Below are positions 55,122-63,054 of a stretch of DNA of 64,000 bases, piece after piece. Numbering within the stretch: the stretch's first letter is position 1; each line of letters begins with the position of its first letter. Under the pieces are notes generated by a model. That model was not told where the DNA came from, ran no database searches, and saw only the letters and a program-made list of their open reading frames with translations. This DNA comes from CAYSCW01 sp964429795 (GTDB lineage Bacteria; Acidobacteriota; Aminicenantia; Aminicenantales; Aminicenantaceae), in contig CAYSCW010000016.1 in NCBI GenBank assembly GCA_964429795.1, positions 1-64,000 of the forward strand, in the 5' to 3' direction. Made by a program: the position numbers and the translations under genes.

Positions 55122-55952
55122 TCAATTGGATTTGCGGCTAGGCTTCGAAGAAAGAGTTTTTCTGATTCTTTTTTCCCCTTCCTTCTTCTTTTCCTTTTTG
55201 AGCCGAACTACATTTGTCTCGGCGATCTTATCGTGCATGGTCAAGGAACGTTTAACCCAGAGAACTTGAAGAAATCCAACGAGCAGTAAACTGAGCGAAT
55301 AGGCATAGCCATGAGTGCGTTCGAAAGCGTTCCAGAGTGAAAGCTTCGATCCATCCTCTTTGACCACTTTCAGACCCAACATCTTCTTGCCCAGTGTTTG
55401 TCCTCCCAAAAAGAAACAGAGAGTAAAGTAGATATAAGCGACAAGAATTTCACGAAGCCATTTGTATTTCTCAAAAGAGAGAGCAACAAACTCAGTTTTT
55501 TCACTCAATTCTTGAGCCAATCTTTCTTCAAATTCTTGGGCGAAACTTGCTTCCCTGCGTTCTTGTCGAATCCTCTCTAACTTTTGCTCGCTCTCTTCTA
55601 TTTTCTTCTGTAATCTCTGTCTTTCCTCTGAGTTCAGTTCCTTTTTTTTCAATCTTTCTCTAGCCTTTGCAACAGCCTCTTCCAGGTTTTTTTCTGATTT
55701 TTTCAAGATCATTTCGCCAAGCGGGCTTATCTTTTTATCTTCGGATTTAAGCCTGACCGCTTTTTTTATCTCCTCAATGGGGTTCTGGTACTCAGGATTA
55801 AAAAGGGAAAGTGCCCAAAAGAGGACAACATACAAAGGGAGGCTGAGCAAGCCGATGAAAATCAGATCAAATAAGAAAGCAAATCCCCGTCTGAGAAAAT
55901 GGGTCTCAGCCATTCTCTTTCCAAGATGAACCAGTTTCTTAGGTCTTTTCAT
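55122..55952 (-). CDS. RDD-family membrane protein with coiled-coil insert
   Basis: 276-residue RDD protein: RRGFAFLFDLIFIGLLSLPLYVVLFWAL (first helix with its Arg/Asp), GGQTLGKKMLGLKVV, and the HDKIAET motif near the end. Between helices one and two lies a highly charged insert of about 100 residues (residues 60-160, many KK, EE and heptad Leu), predicted to form a coiled coil, which is longer than in most RDD proteins. The C-terminal tail is strongly basic. Function unknown. Confidence 0.75.
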   Translation of the reverse strand: MKRPKKLVHLGKRMAETHFLRRGFAFLFDLIFIGLLSLPLYVVLFWALSLFNPEYQNPIEEIKKAVRLKSEDKKISPLGEMILKKSEKNLEEAVAKARERLKKKELNSEERQRLQKKIEESEQKLERIRQERREASFAQEFEERLAQELSEKTEFVALSFEKYKWLREILVAYIYFTLCFFLGGQTLGKKMLGLKVVKEDGSKLSLWNAFERTHGYAYSLSLLLVGFLQVLWVKRSLTMHDKIAETNVVRLKKEKKKEGEKRIRKTLSSKPSRKSN

Positions 55953-56353
55953 TGGCAGCCTTCCTTGATGATGAGCTTTTGCTCAAAAAGATTAACCCAA
56001 GACCCGGATGGCTGTCAAAGCATAAATCCCTGGGTACTTCTTTATGTCTAATTCGATTCCGATTTCCGATTCAACTCATTGACTTTTCAAGCTGTAAACG
56101 ATATGATTCTTCTTAATTTTATAGCCTATAAGTACTTTGTGCCTTGAGGGAAAACAATCTATTCATTGCTTCTGGTGATCGCTGATCATAATTCGGCTTG
56201 GACTAATCCAATGGAGCAGATCAATAAAATATAGACGACGGAAAAGAAGGCAAAAACGAAGGGAGTCAACAAATTGAAGGAGTACGGCAGGAAAGCCTTA
56301 GCTGCTAATGAATGACTTCGGTCATAAATATAAATATAAAAGGATAGAGGAAA
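55953..56353. other. Intergenic, no recognised feature
   Basis: About 400 bases between divergent genes. I see no coding frame or promoter that I can support. Confidence 0.4.
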
Positions 56354-57760
56354 ATAAGAAAAAGCACATTTGGCATCATAGTTGGAAAAAGGAGCTTCTT
56401 CCCCGGTAAACTGATTCGTCAGGGTTATAAGGATATTGTACAGACTTTACAAAAACTCGGGTACGATTCTGTAGTGCTTTCTGAGAGTCAAACAGAGTAT
56501 GGTGCTGTAGAGAGCATTGGAGATGTTGAAAGATGTGTTGAGCTGTTTAAATCCAGAGCTGATGACATCGACGGAATAATTGTGACCCTTCCAAATTTTG
56601 GCGATGAGAAAAGCATAGCTGAAGTCATCAGACGAGCTCATCTAAATGTTCCGATTCTGGTGCATGCCGAACCGGACTCGCTGAACAAGATGACGTTGGC
56701 TGAAAGGCGTGATTCGTTCTGCGGAAAGTTCAGCGTATGCAACAATCTCTACCAAATAGCGGTTCCATTCACTTTAACCAGTTCACATACAGTAAAAGTT
56801 AAATCCGTGGAGTTTAAAAAGGACCTGGACTTTTTTGCTGCAGTCTGCCGGATCGTAAGGGGACTCAGAAATGCTCGCTTCGGCGCAATCGGGACTCGGC
56901 CGGGGCCGTTTAATACTGTTCGCTACAGCGAAAAAATACTTCAGCGCTATGGCATATCTGTTGATACGATCGACCTTTCAGAAATTATTGGCAGGGCCTC
57001 GAAACTTGAGGATGGCGACAAAACAGTAAAGAACAAGTTGGTTACAATAAAGAAATATACTAACACTGATGCCGTACCGGCCGAAGCCTTGGCGAAGATG
57101 GCCAAGTTAGGATCTGTCATTGATGAGTGGGTGGCTGAAAACAAATTAAACGGTACTGCCATTCAATGCTGGACCAGCCTCGAGCAGTTTTATGGAATAA
57201 CTCCCTGCACTTTGATGAGTATGATGAGCGATAATCTCATACCCGCTGCGTGTGAGGTTGATATTACGGGATTGCTCGGTATGTACATCCTGCAGCTTGC
57301 CAGTGGAACTCCAAGCGCGATTTTGGACTGGAATAACAATTGCGGTGATTCTAAAGATGAGTGCCTGCTGTTCCATTGCAGCAATATACCGAAGACAATG
57401 CTCAAATCATCTCATATGTATCATCACGAAATCATCGCTGGTACAGTAGGGCGGGAAAACGCTTTTGGTGTTGTGAAGGGCAGGATAAAGGCCAGTCCCA
57501 TGACGTTCTGCAGAACCACAACCGAGGACACGAAGGGCGTTGTAAAGGCTTACGTGGGCGAAGGTAAATTCACTAATAATAAACCGGATACTTACGGAGG
57601 TTTCGGGATAGCGAAAATCGCAAATCTTCAGAGTTTGTTGAAGTTTGTCTGTTTGAACGGCTTCGAACACCACGTGGCATTGAATTTGTCACAAACAGCT
57701 GATGCTGTCGCTGAAGCCCTTGGTACCTATATGGGCTGGGACGTCTATCGACATCGATAA
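56354..57760 (+). CDS. Fucose/arabinose-isomerase-family protein with ATA in place of a start codon
   Basis: Coding similarity extends upstream of the first usable start. From 56354 the frame reads (I)RKSTFGIIVGKRSFFPGKLIRQGYKDIVQTLQKLGYDSVVLSE, the typical N-terminus of this family, while the first ATG/GTG/TTG in frame is GTG 56474, 40 codons in. An in-frame TAG at 56345 closes the frame. The purine run AAAGGATAGAGGA sits where a ribosome site should be, with ATA where ATG is expected. Further landmarks are IDGIIVTLPNFGDEKSI, IQCWTSLEQFYGITPCT, CEVDITGLLGMYIL and LDWNNN. It is a start-loss pseudogene, a true AUA start, or a sequencing error. Confidence 0.7.
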   Translation: MRKSTFGIIVGKRSFFPGKLIRQGYKDIVQTLQKLGYDSVVLSESQTEYGAVESIGDVERCVELFKSRADDIDGIIVTLPNFGDEKSIAEVIRRAHLNVPILVHAEPDSLNKMTLAERRDSFCGKFSVCNNLYQIAVPFTLTSSHTVKVKSVEFKKDLDFFAAVCRIVRGLRNARFGAIGTRPGPFNTVRYSEKILQRYGISVDTIDLSEIIGRASKLEDGDKTVKNKLVTIKKYTNTDAVPAEALAKMAKLGSVIDEWVAENKLNGTAIQCWTSLEQFYGITPCTLMSMMSDNLIPAACEVDITGLLGMYILQLASGTPSAILDWNNNCGDSKDECLLFHCSNIPKTMLKSSHMYHHEIIAGTVGRENAFGVVKGRIKASPMTFCRTTTEDTKGVVKAYVGEGKFTNNKPDTYGGFGIAKIANLQSLLKFVCLNGFEHHVALNLSQTADAVAEALGTYMGWDVYRHR

Positions 57761-58020
57761 GCCATATAAAAACGGAATAAATGGCTCTTTCTGAAGAGGC
57801 CAAACCAATAAAAGTCCATATAAAAAAACCTGGTTTCCCACCTGCTCGACTCGTCGGTCTCACAGTCAAGCTCCCTTATGCCTTTGCACTCTGCGGCTGA
57901 TTTCCAAACAGCCTGATTGATTTAGGTTTTTTCACATCAGAGGAAATATTTAAATGAGATGCTTACTTTATATCTCAAAATATTCTGAGATGTATCTGAA
58001 TATTGTAAAATGGATACATA
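57761..58020. other. Intergenic, no recognised feature
   Basis: This holds no supported gene. A weak minus-strand hairpin with a T-run (GGTGGGAAACCAGG then TTTTTTT, near 57818-57842) is present but serves no gene that ends there. Confidence 0.35.
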
Positions 58021-58038
58021 TGTCGTTATTTTAGGACA
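58021..58038 (+). promoter_or_regulatory. TGTC-N10-GACA activator-site candidate, copy 1
   Basis: TGTC (58021-58024) and GACA (58035-58038) flank 10 bases, about 55 bases upstream (centre) of the -24 element. The same spaced palindrome precedes the paralogous gene. It is a plausible binding site for a sigma-54 enhancer-binding protein. Confidence 0.5.
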
Positions 58039-58083
58039 GCTAAAAGCCCTCTAAAAAGTCTTCTAATTGGGGAGAAATTCTGT

Positions 58084-58099
58084 TGGCACATTTTTTGCA
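58084..58099 (+). promoter_or_regulatory. Sigma-54 (-24/-12) promoter of VWFA paralogue 1
   Basis: TGGCAC-N5-TTGCA is a full consensus match, with GG (58085-58086) and GC (58097-58098) separated by exactly 10 bases. The start codon follows 160 bases downstream. Confidence 0.82.
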
Positions 58100-58258
58100 G
58101 ATAAGAATTTAAAACGGACGGATAAGTATATAAATAAATCAACATAAAAATATTGATCGGTACGGAAATAAAGAATTGCAAATGAATTAGCGAAATAACT
58201 AAAATAACAAATAGATAGAGATTTATATTATAACTAAAATTGTAAAAGGGAGGGAAAA

Positions 58259-60472
58259 ATGAAGAAGGGGACTGCATTAATTTTTATAGCGGCATCAATA
58301 TTAATCCTCTCTCTTTATGGATTTCAAAAACAACAAAAGCAATTTCCACCTGAAAGGCACGAGGTTGAAGTCAGGCTGACTTTAGTTGACGTCATCGTGA
58401 CAAAGGATGGGGAATTTGTAAAGGATTTAACCCAAGAGGATTTTGAGATATACGAAGACGGAAAAAAAGTTCCCATAAACTCGTTTGAACTCATAAGTTT
58501 TGAAGAAAGAGAGCTGAAAATTTTAGAGGAAGAGCCTGAGAAAAAAAGACCTGACCTTCCTGAGAGGAAGCTTGCCGTACTATTTGACGCGGTCAATTCC
58601 TGGAAAAGAGAAGTCAAAATAGAAAGCGAAGAAATCGTCGAACAACTTTTTTCTCTGATCAAACTTGGCCATGAAGTGATGATACTTCAGCTTGACAGGA
58701 GAAAGGGTCTTGAAATCCTTCAGCCTTTCACAACCAGCGAGGATTTCATAAGAAAAGCTGTTGAGAAGGCTTCAGGCAACATTTGGAAATTAGGGTATGA
58801 AATAGCTGAGCCTCCTGATGAGACAATACCAGAAGATTTCAAGCCAACTGGTTCTGTAGCAAGAGAGAATGTAAAACTCGTCCCAGAACCTGAACGCTAT
58901 CAGGGCATGACGAGACTGGAATACATGTATTTGGAACGACAGAGATTTGAGAAGACAATCGGCGGAATCTTGGCCTCGTGTAATATGTTAAGGAACCTGC
59001 CGGGCAGGAAATCCATCCTTCTCATAAGCGCCGGCATCCCAGACCTTGCTCCAGGGGACATGCTTCCCGAAATTCGATCTGGTATTGAAGGTGAAGAGAT
59101 AGAAAAGGTTCACGACGATAAATTATATTCAGCAACACAAAATGTACGCGTATTTGATCAGTTTAACATATTGGATAAGAAAACCTTCAGGTATGGAGAA
59201 GAAGTCATAAAAGAACTGATCCGCTTTGCTAATGCTCAAAACATCTCCCTCTATTCCTTGGACTCTGATATATATGTAAAAAATATTTATTCTGGCACCA
59301 CCGCAGAATATTACCAACAATACCAAGCGGACCATCTCAAGACCAGGGAGCAGGATAAGATAAGGAAAGTCCAGAATTTATCCTGGATATCTGAAGATAC
59401 AGGGGCAGAGTCATTGAGAGGAGCTAAAAAATTTGATCAATTCCAACAGGTCATGAGTACAGACTTAACCTATTATTACCAATTGAGCTTTTATCCCCAG
59501 AGGAAAGAGGCGGATGATGAATACCACAAGATAGAAGTTAAAGTAAAACGCAAAGGTGTTGATACGCGTTTTAGAAAAGGATACACAGACTACTCCCTGG
59601 AAGAATCCAATAAAATGCTTCTCGTCACTGCTTTTTATAACCCTTCTGTGTTTAAGCAATTGCCTTTTAAAGCAGAGTATGTTCCCTTTATTACTAAAGC
59701 CGGGAAATACGAGCCCTGGATGAATATCGCTCTCCCCACAAAGGATATATTCATAGATAGATTCACCGAGTATGCTCCAAGGGTATTTAACCTTAATATC
59801 TGGATAAGCGATAGAAGAAGCGGAGAGAAAAGTTTCGGAGGAGAAATCAGACTTCCCTTTGACATAAATTCTTCTTTCATGGATTTTGTAAAAAAAGTTG
59901 ACTATCTAACCTTTCACTTCAAAGGTCCGGAGCTTCCTTTCAAGCATATTGAGTATAAAGCAGTTTTGGCTCTTGTTGACCCTCAAACCAATGAAATCGG
60001 CGCCTGGGAATCATCCCTTGCTATTCCTGACTTTAGGAAGAGTAATGAGGTAGCAGTGGTAAATTGTGTTTTGGGGGATTTGACTCAAAATCCCAAAATG
60101 GCAAGGAAATCCTTTTCTCTCTCCAAAGAAGATGGAGGCCTTGAGTACGGCCAAATAAAGTTCTATCCAAAAGTGACCAACCAGTTCTTCAAGCAGGAAA
60201 AAGCCTCTGTCTTTACGCAGGTCTATCTTCCTCAGGGGAAAGGGAAGATTCAGTCCCAATTTATAATTAGAGGTGAAGACAAATCCATCCGTCATGTTCC
60301 AGGAGAGCTTGTGGCAGAGTCATGGGATAAAAAATCAAACATCTGGAGTGCAATATTTTCTTTAGATTTCGACCAAGCAGCCCTCGGAGAAAATAGTCTC
60401 CGTATTGAAATGGCTGGAGCTGAGGGAAAGGTTGTTTCAAGCAGAGAGATACAACTGACCATACTCTATTAA
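58259..60472 (+). CDS. VWFA-related acidobacterial-domain exported protein, paralogue 1
   Basis: 737 residues with an N-terminal signal or anchor helix. The opening EVRLTLVDVIVTKDGEFVKDLTQEDFEIYEDGKKVPI is the hallmark start of the VWFA-related Acidobacterial family. A von Willebrand A-like domain follows (KLAVLFDAVNSWKREV.., ILLISAGIPDL, ISLYSLDSDIYVKNIY), with DxxNS standing in for the classic DxSxS MIDAS. Residues 490-737 form beta-rich domains of unknown role. AGGGAGGG lies 5 bases before the ATG. It is controlled by its own sigma-54 promoter and is a close duplicate of the next gene. Confidence 0.88.
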   Translation: MKKGTALIFIAASILILSLYGFQKQQKQFPPERHEVEVRLTLVDVIVTKDGEFVKDLTQEDFEIYEDGKKVPINSFELISFEERELKILEEEPEKKRPDLPERKLAVLFDAVNSWKREVKIESEEIVEQLFSLIKLGHEVMILQLDRRKGLEILQPFTTSEDFIRKAVEKASGNIWKLGYEIAEPPDETIPEDFKPTGSVARENVKLVPEPERYQGMTRLEYMYLERQRFEKTIGGILASCNMLRNLPGRKSILLISAGIPDLAPGDMLPEIRSGIEGEEIEKVHDDKLYSATQNVRVFDQFNILDKKTFRYGEEVIKELIRFANAQNISLYSLDSDIYVKNIYSGTTAEYYQQYQADHLKTREQDKIRKVQNLSWISEDTGAESLRGAKKFDQFQQVMSTDLTYYYQLSFYPQRKEADDEYHKIEVKVKRKGVDTRFRKGYTDYSLEESNKMLLVTAFYNPSVFKQLPFKAEYVPFITKAGKYEPWMNIALPTKDIFIDRFTEYAPRVFNLNIWISDRRSGEKSFGGEIRLPFDINSSFMDFVKKVDYLTFHFKGPELPFKHIEYKAVLALVDPQTNEIGAWESSLAIPDFRKSNEVAVVNCVLGDLTQNPKMARKSFSLSKEDGGLEYGQIKFYPKVTNQFFKQEKASVFTQVYLPQGKGKIQSQFIIRGEDKSIRHVPGELVAESWDKKSNIWSAIFSLDFDQAALGENSLRIEMAGAEGKVVSSREIQLTILY

Positions 60473-60524
60473 CGATATCAATAATCTAGGGACACGATAC
60501 CTAATTCAACCAAATTCAGACATG

Positions 60525-60542
60525 TGTCTTAAATTTAGGACA
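60525..60542 (+). promoter_or_regulatory. TGTC-N10-GACA activator-site candidate, copy 2
   Basis: TGTCTTAAATTTAGGACA is an 18-base palindrome with one mismatched pair. It overlaps a second palindrome, AGACATGTGTCT, at 60518-60529. The centre lies about 42 bases before the -24 element, 13 bases closer than in copy 1. Confidence 0.55.
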
Positions 60543-60574
60543 GGGAAAAGTCTATTAATCCGGGAAATTCTACT

Positions 60575-60590
60575 TGGCATATTTATTGCA
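60575..60590 (+). promoter_or_regulatory. Sigma-54 (-24/-12) promoter of VWFA paralogue 2
   Basis: TGGCAT-N5-TTGCA, with GG (60576-60577) and GC (60588-60589) 10 bases apart. It differs from consensus at one position and is preceded by GAAATTCT as in the copy upstream of paralogue 1. Confidence 0.75.
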
Positions 60591-60670
60591 AAAAACTTAG
60601 ATTAAAAAGGGATTCTATTTGTCTTTGAGATATGAAAATTATAAGCGAGATTCCAGAAAGGGGGATAAAA

Positions 60671-62851
60671 ATGAAAAAAGGGATTACATTGTTTTCCATC
60701 TTGATTTTAATTCTATTCTGCTTTCTCTATGGATTAGAGGAACAACAAAAATTATTTCCCCCCGAAAAGCACGAAGTTGAAGTCAGGCTGATTTTAGTTG
60801 ATGTCATCGTTACCAAAGACGGGGAATTTGTGAAAGACTTAACCCGAGAGGACTTTGAGATTTACGAAGACGGAAAAAAAGTTCCCATAAACTCATTTGA
60901 GCTTATAAGCTTTGAAGAAAGAGAACTGAAGATTGTAGAGGAAGAAAAAGAGAAAAAACCGCCTGCGCCCCACAAGAAAAAACTCGTCGTCATATTTGAT
61001 GCCATCAATTCCTGGAAAAGAGAAATAAAGTTAGCAAGTAATGAAATCATTGATCAACTTTTTTCTCTGGTCAAGCTTGGACATGAAGTTATGATACTCC
61101 AGCTTGACAGGAGAAGCGGGTTTGAAATCCTTCAGCCTTTCACCACTGATGAGGATTTTATAAGGAATGCTGTTGAGAAGGCTTCGGGTAATATATGGAG
61201 GTTAAGAATCGATATCCAAATTCCTCCGGAGGAAGAAGAATTCGAGCCCGCCGCTAAGAGTGAAAGAGAAACAGCCGGGCTTTTAAGTAAAGAACAAATT
61301 GAACATATTACGAAAATGACGAGACTGGAATACATGTATAGAGAACGACAGAAATTTGAAAAGACTATCGCAGGACTTTTATCTGCGTGTAACATGATAA
61401 GGAGCCTGCCTGGCAGGAAATCCATCCTTCTTATAAGCTCCGGTATTCCCGACCTTTCTCCCCCAGACATGATGCCTAAACCTAAACTGGGGCATAGCGA
61501 TCCAGATTTGTCATATGAAAATATACGCGTATTTGATCCTTTTAATATACTCGAGAAAAAAAGCTTCAAGAATGGCGAAGAGGTTATAAGAGAGTTGATT
61601 CGCTTTGCCAATGCTCAAAATATTTCCTTCTATACATTGGACTCCGATATATATGTAAAGCATCTTTTTTCCGGCTCTTCTGCAGAGTACTACCGGCAAG
61701 GCCAGATGGCTCACTTCAAGACTATAGAAGGAGATAAGAAAAGAATGGTTCAGAATTTAAGATGGCTTTCTGAACAAACCGGTGCTGATCATATGAGAGG
61801 CGCGGATAAATTTGACCGTTTCCGTCAGGTAATGAGTACAGATTTAAAATATTATTATCAATTGAGTTTCTATCCCCAGAGAAAAGAGGCGGATGATGAA
61901 TACCACAAGATAGATGTTAAAGTGAAACGCGGCGGAGTTGAGGCGCGCTTTAGAAAAGGCTACACAGATTACACGAAGGAGGAAACAAATAAGATAGGCC
62001 TCGTGACAGCTTTTTATAATCCATCATTGTTTAAGAAATTGCCATTCAAGGCTGACTTTATTCCCTTTTCGACAAAATCAGGGAAATACGAGCCCTGGAT
62101 GAATATCGCCCTCCCGTCAAAGGAGTTATTCAGAGACAAGTTTGTTGAGTATGCTCGGAAGAAATTTAGCCTTCATATCTGGATAACCGATAAAAGAAGT
62201 GGAGAAAAGGGCTTTGGGGGACAGATCAACCTTCCTTTTAATATAAATTCTTCCTTTATGGAATTTATTAAGAACATTGACTATCTGAGCTTTCATTTCA
62301 AGGGCCCAGAACTCGCTTTCAAGCACAATGAATATCAAGCAGTTTTTGCTCTCGTCGACCCTCAAACAAACGAAATAGGAACCTGGGAATCAATGCTTTC
62401 TCTTCCTGATTTTAAGAAGAGTAAAGAGGGAGCTTTCATAAATTGTGTTTTGGGACAGATAACTTTAAACTCCGAAAAGCGATCGAAGTCCTTTGCGCTT
62501 TCAAACAAAGATGGAAGTCTCGAGTATGGTCAAATCAAGTTTTTCCCAAGAGTAACACATCAATTCTCGAATAGAGAGGAAGCTTCTGTTTTTCTGCAGA
62601 TTTATCTCCCTCAAGGAAAAAAAGAGATTCAACCAGAATTTTTAGTCAAAGGAGAAGACAATCTTCTTCGTCCTGTCTCTGGAGTGGCATCTGCAGAATC
62701 GTGGAACAAGAAGTCAAAAGTCTGGAGCGCAATCTTCAAGCTTGATCTCAGCCCTGTAAAAGTTGGCAATAATCATTTTTATGTCGATGTTCTACTATCT
62801 GAAGATGGAGCTGTTCTAAGCAAGGAATTAAAATTTTCTGTACTCTACTAG
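60671..62851 (+). CDS. VWFA-related acidobacterial-domain exported protein, paralogue 2
   Basis: 726 residues, collinear with paralogue 1 along its whole length: the same EVRLILVDVIVTKDGEFVKDLTREDFEIYEDG opening, the same SFYPQRKEADDEYHKI and GKYEPWMNIALPSKE blocks, and the same C-terminal LQIYLPQGK region. A short acidic stretch differs around residues 200-225. I start at ATG 60671, with AAGGGGG 6-7 bases upstream; an in-frame ATG at 60632 lacks a site and would place charged residues before the signal helix. Role unknown; probably a cell-envelope adhesin or surface protein. Confidence 0.88.
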   Translation: MKKGITLFSILILILFCFLYGLEEQQKLFPPEKHEVEVRLILVDVIVTKDGEFVKDLTREDFEIYEDGKKVPINSFELISFEERELKIVEEEKEKKPPAPHKKKLVVIFDAINSWKREIKLASNEIIDQLFSLVKLGHEVMILQLDRRSGFEILQPFTTDEDFIRNAVEKASGNIWRLRIDIQIPPEEEEFEPAAKSERETAGLLSKEQIEHITKMTRLEYMYRERQKFEKTIAGLLSACNMIRSLPGRKSILLISSGIPDLSPPDMMPKPKLGHSDPDLSYENIRVFDPFNILEKKSFKNGEEVIRELIRFANAQNISFYTLDSDIYVKHLFSGSSAEYYRQGQMAHFKTIEGDKKRMVQNLRWLSEQTGADHMRGADKFDRFRQVMSTDLKYYYQLSFYPQRKEADDEYHKIDVKVKRGGVEARFRKGYTDYTKEETNKIGLVTAFYNPSLFKKLPFKADFIPFSTKSGKYEPWMNIALPSKELFRDKFVEYARKKFSLHIWITDKRSGEKGFGGQINLPFNINSSFMEFIKNIDYLSFHFKGPELAFKHNEYQAVFALVDPQTNEIGTWESMLSLPDFKKSKEGAFINCVLGQITLNSEKRSKSFALSNKDGSLEYGQIKFFPRVTHQFSNREEASVFLQIYLPQGKKEIQPEFLVKGEDNLLRPVSGVASAESWNKKSKVWSAIFKLDLSPVKVGNNHFYVDVLLSEDGAVLSKELKFSVLY

Positions 62852-63054
62852 CGATCTCCGGTTTATTTCCAAAATATTTATGTGTTAGACTGACAGCTGC
62901 CTTCTCGAAAAAATTCACAACCGTCGATCGTCAACCAATTCCATCCGGATCGCGTCTTACTCTATGGGAAATGTTTATATTCAATTTTTCAACTCCGGAT
63001 GAACAGTGGCAGTTTACATGAAAAAATTCACAATTATGTCAAAAGGGAGCTGAT

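Noticed and set aside
56371..56386. TGGCAT-N5-TTGGA resembling a sigma-54 site
   Set aside because: The -12 element reads GG rather than GC, and it lies within the coding N-terminus of the isomerase-like gene.
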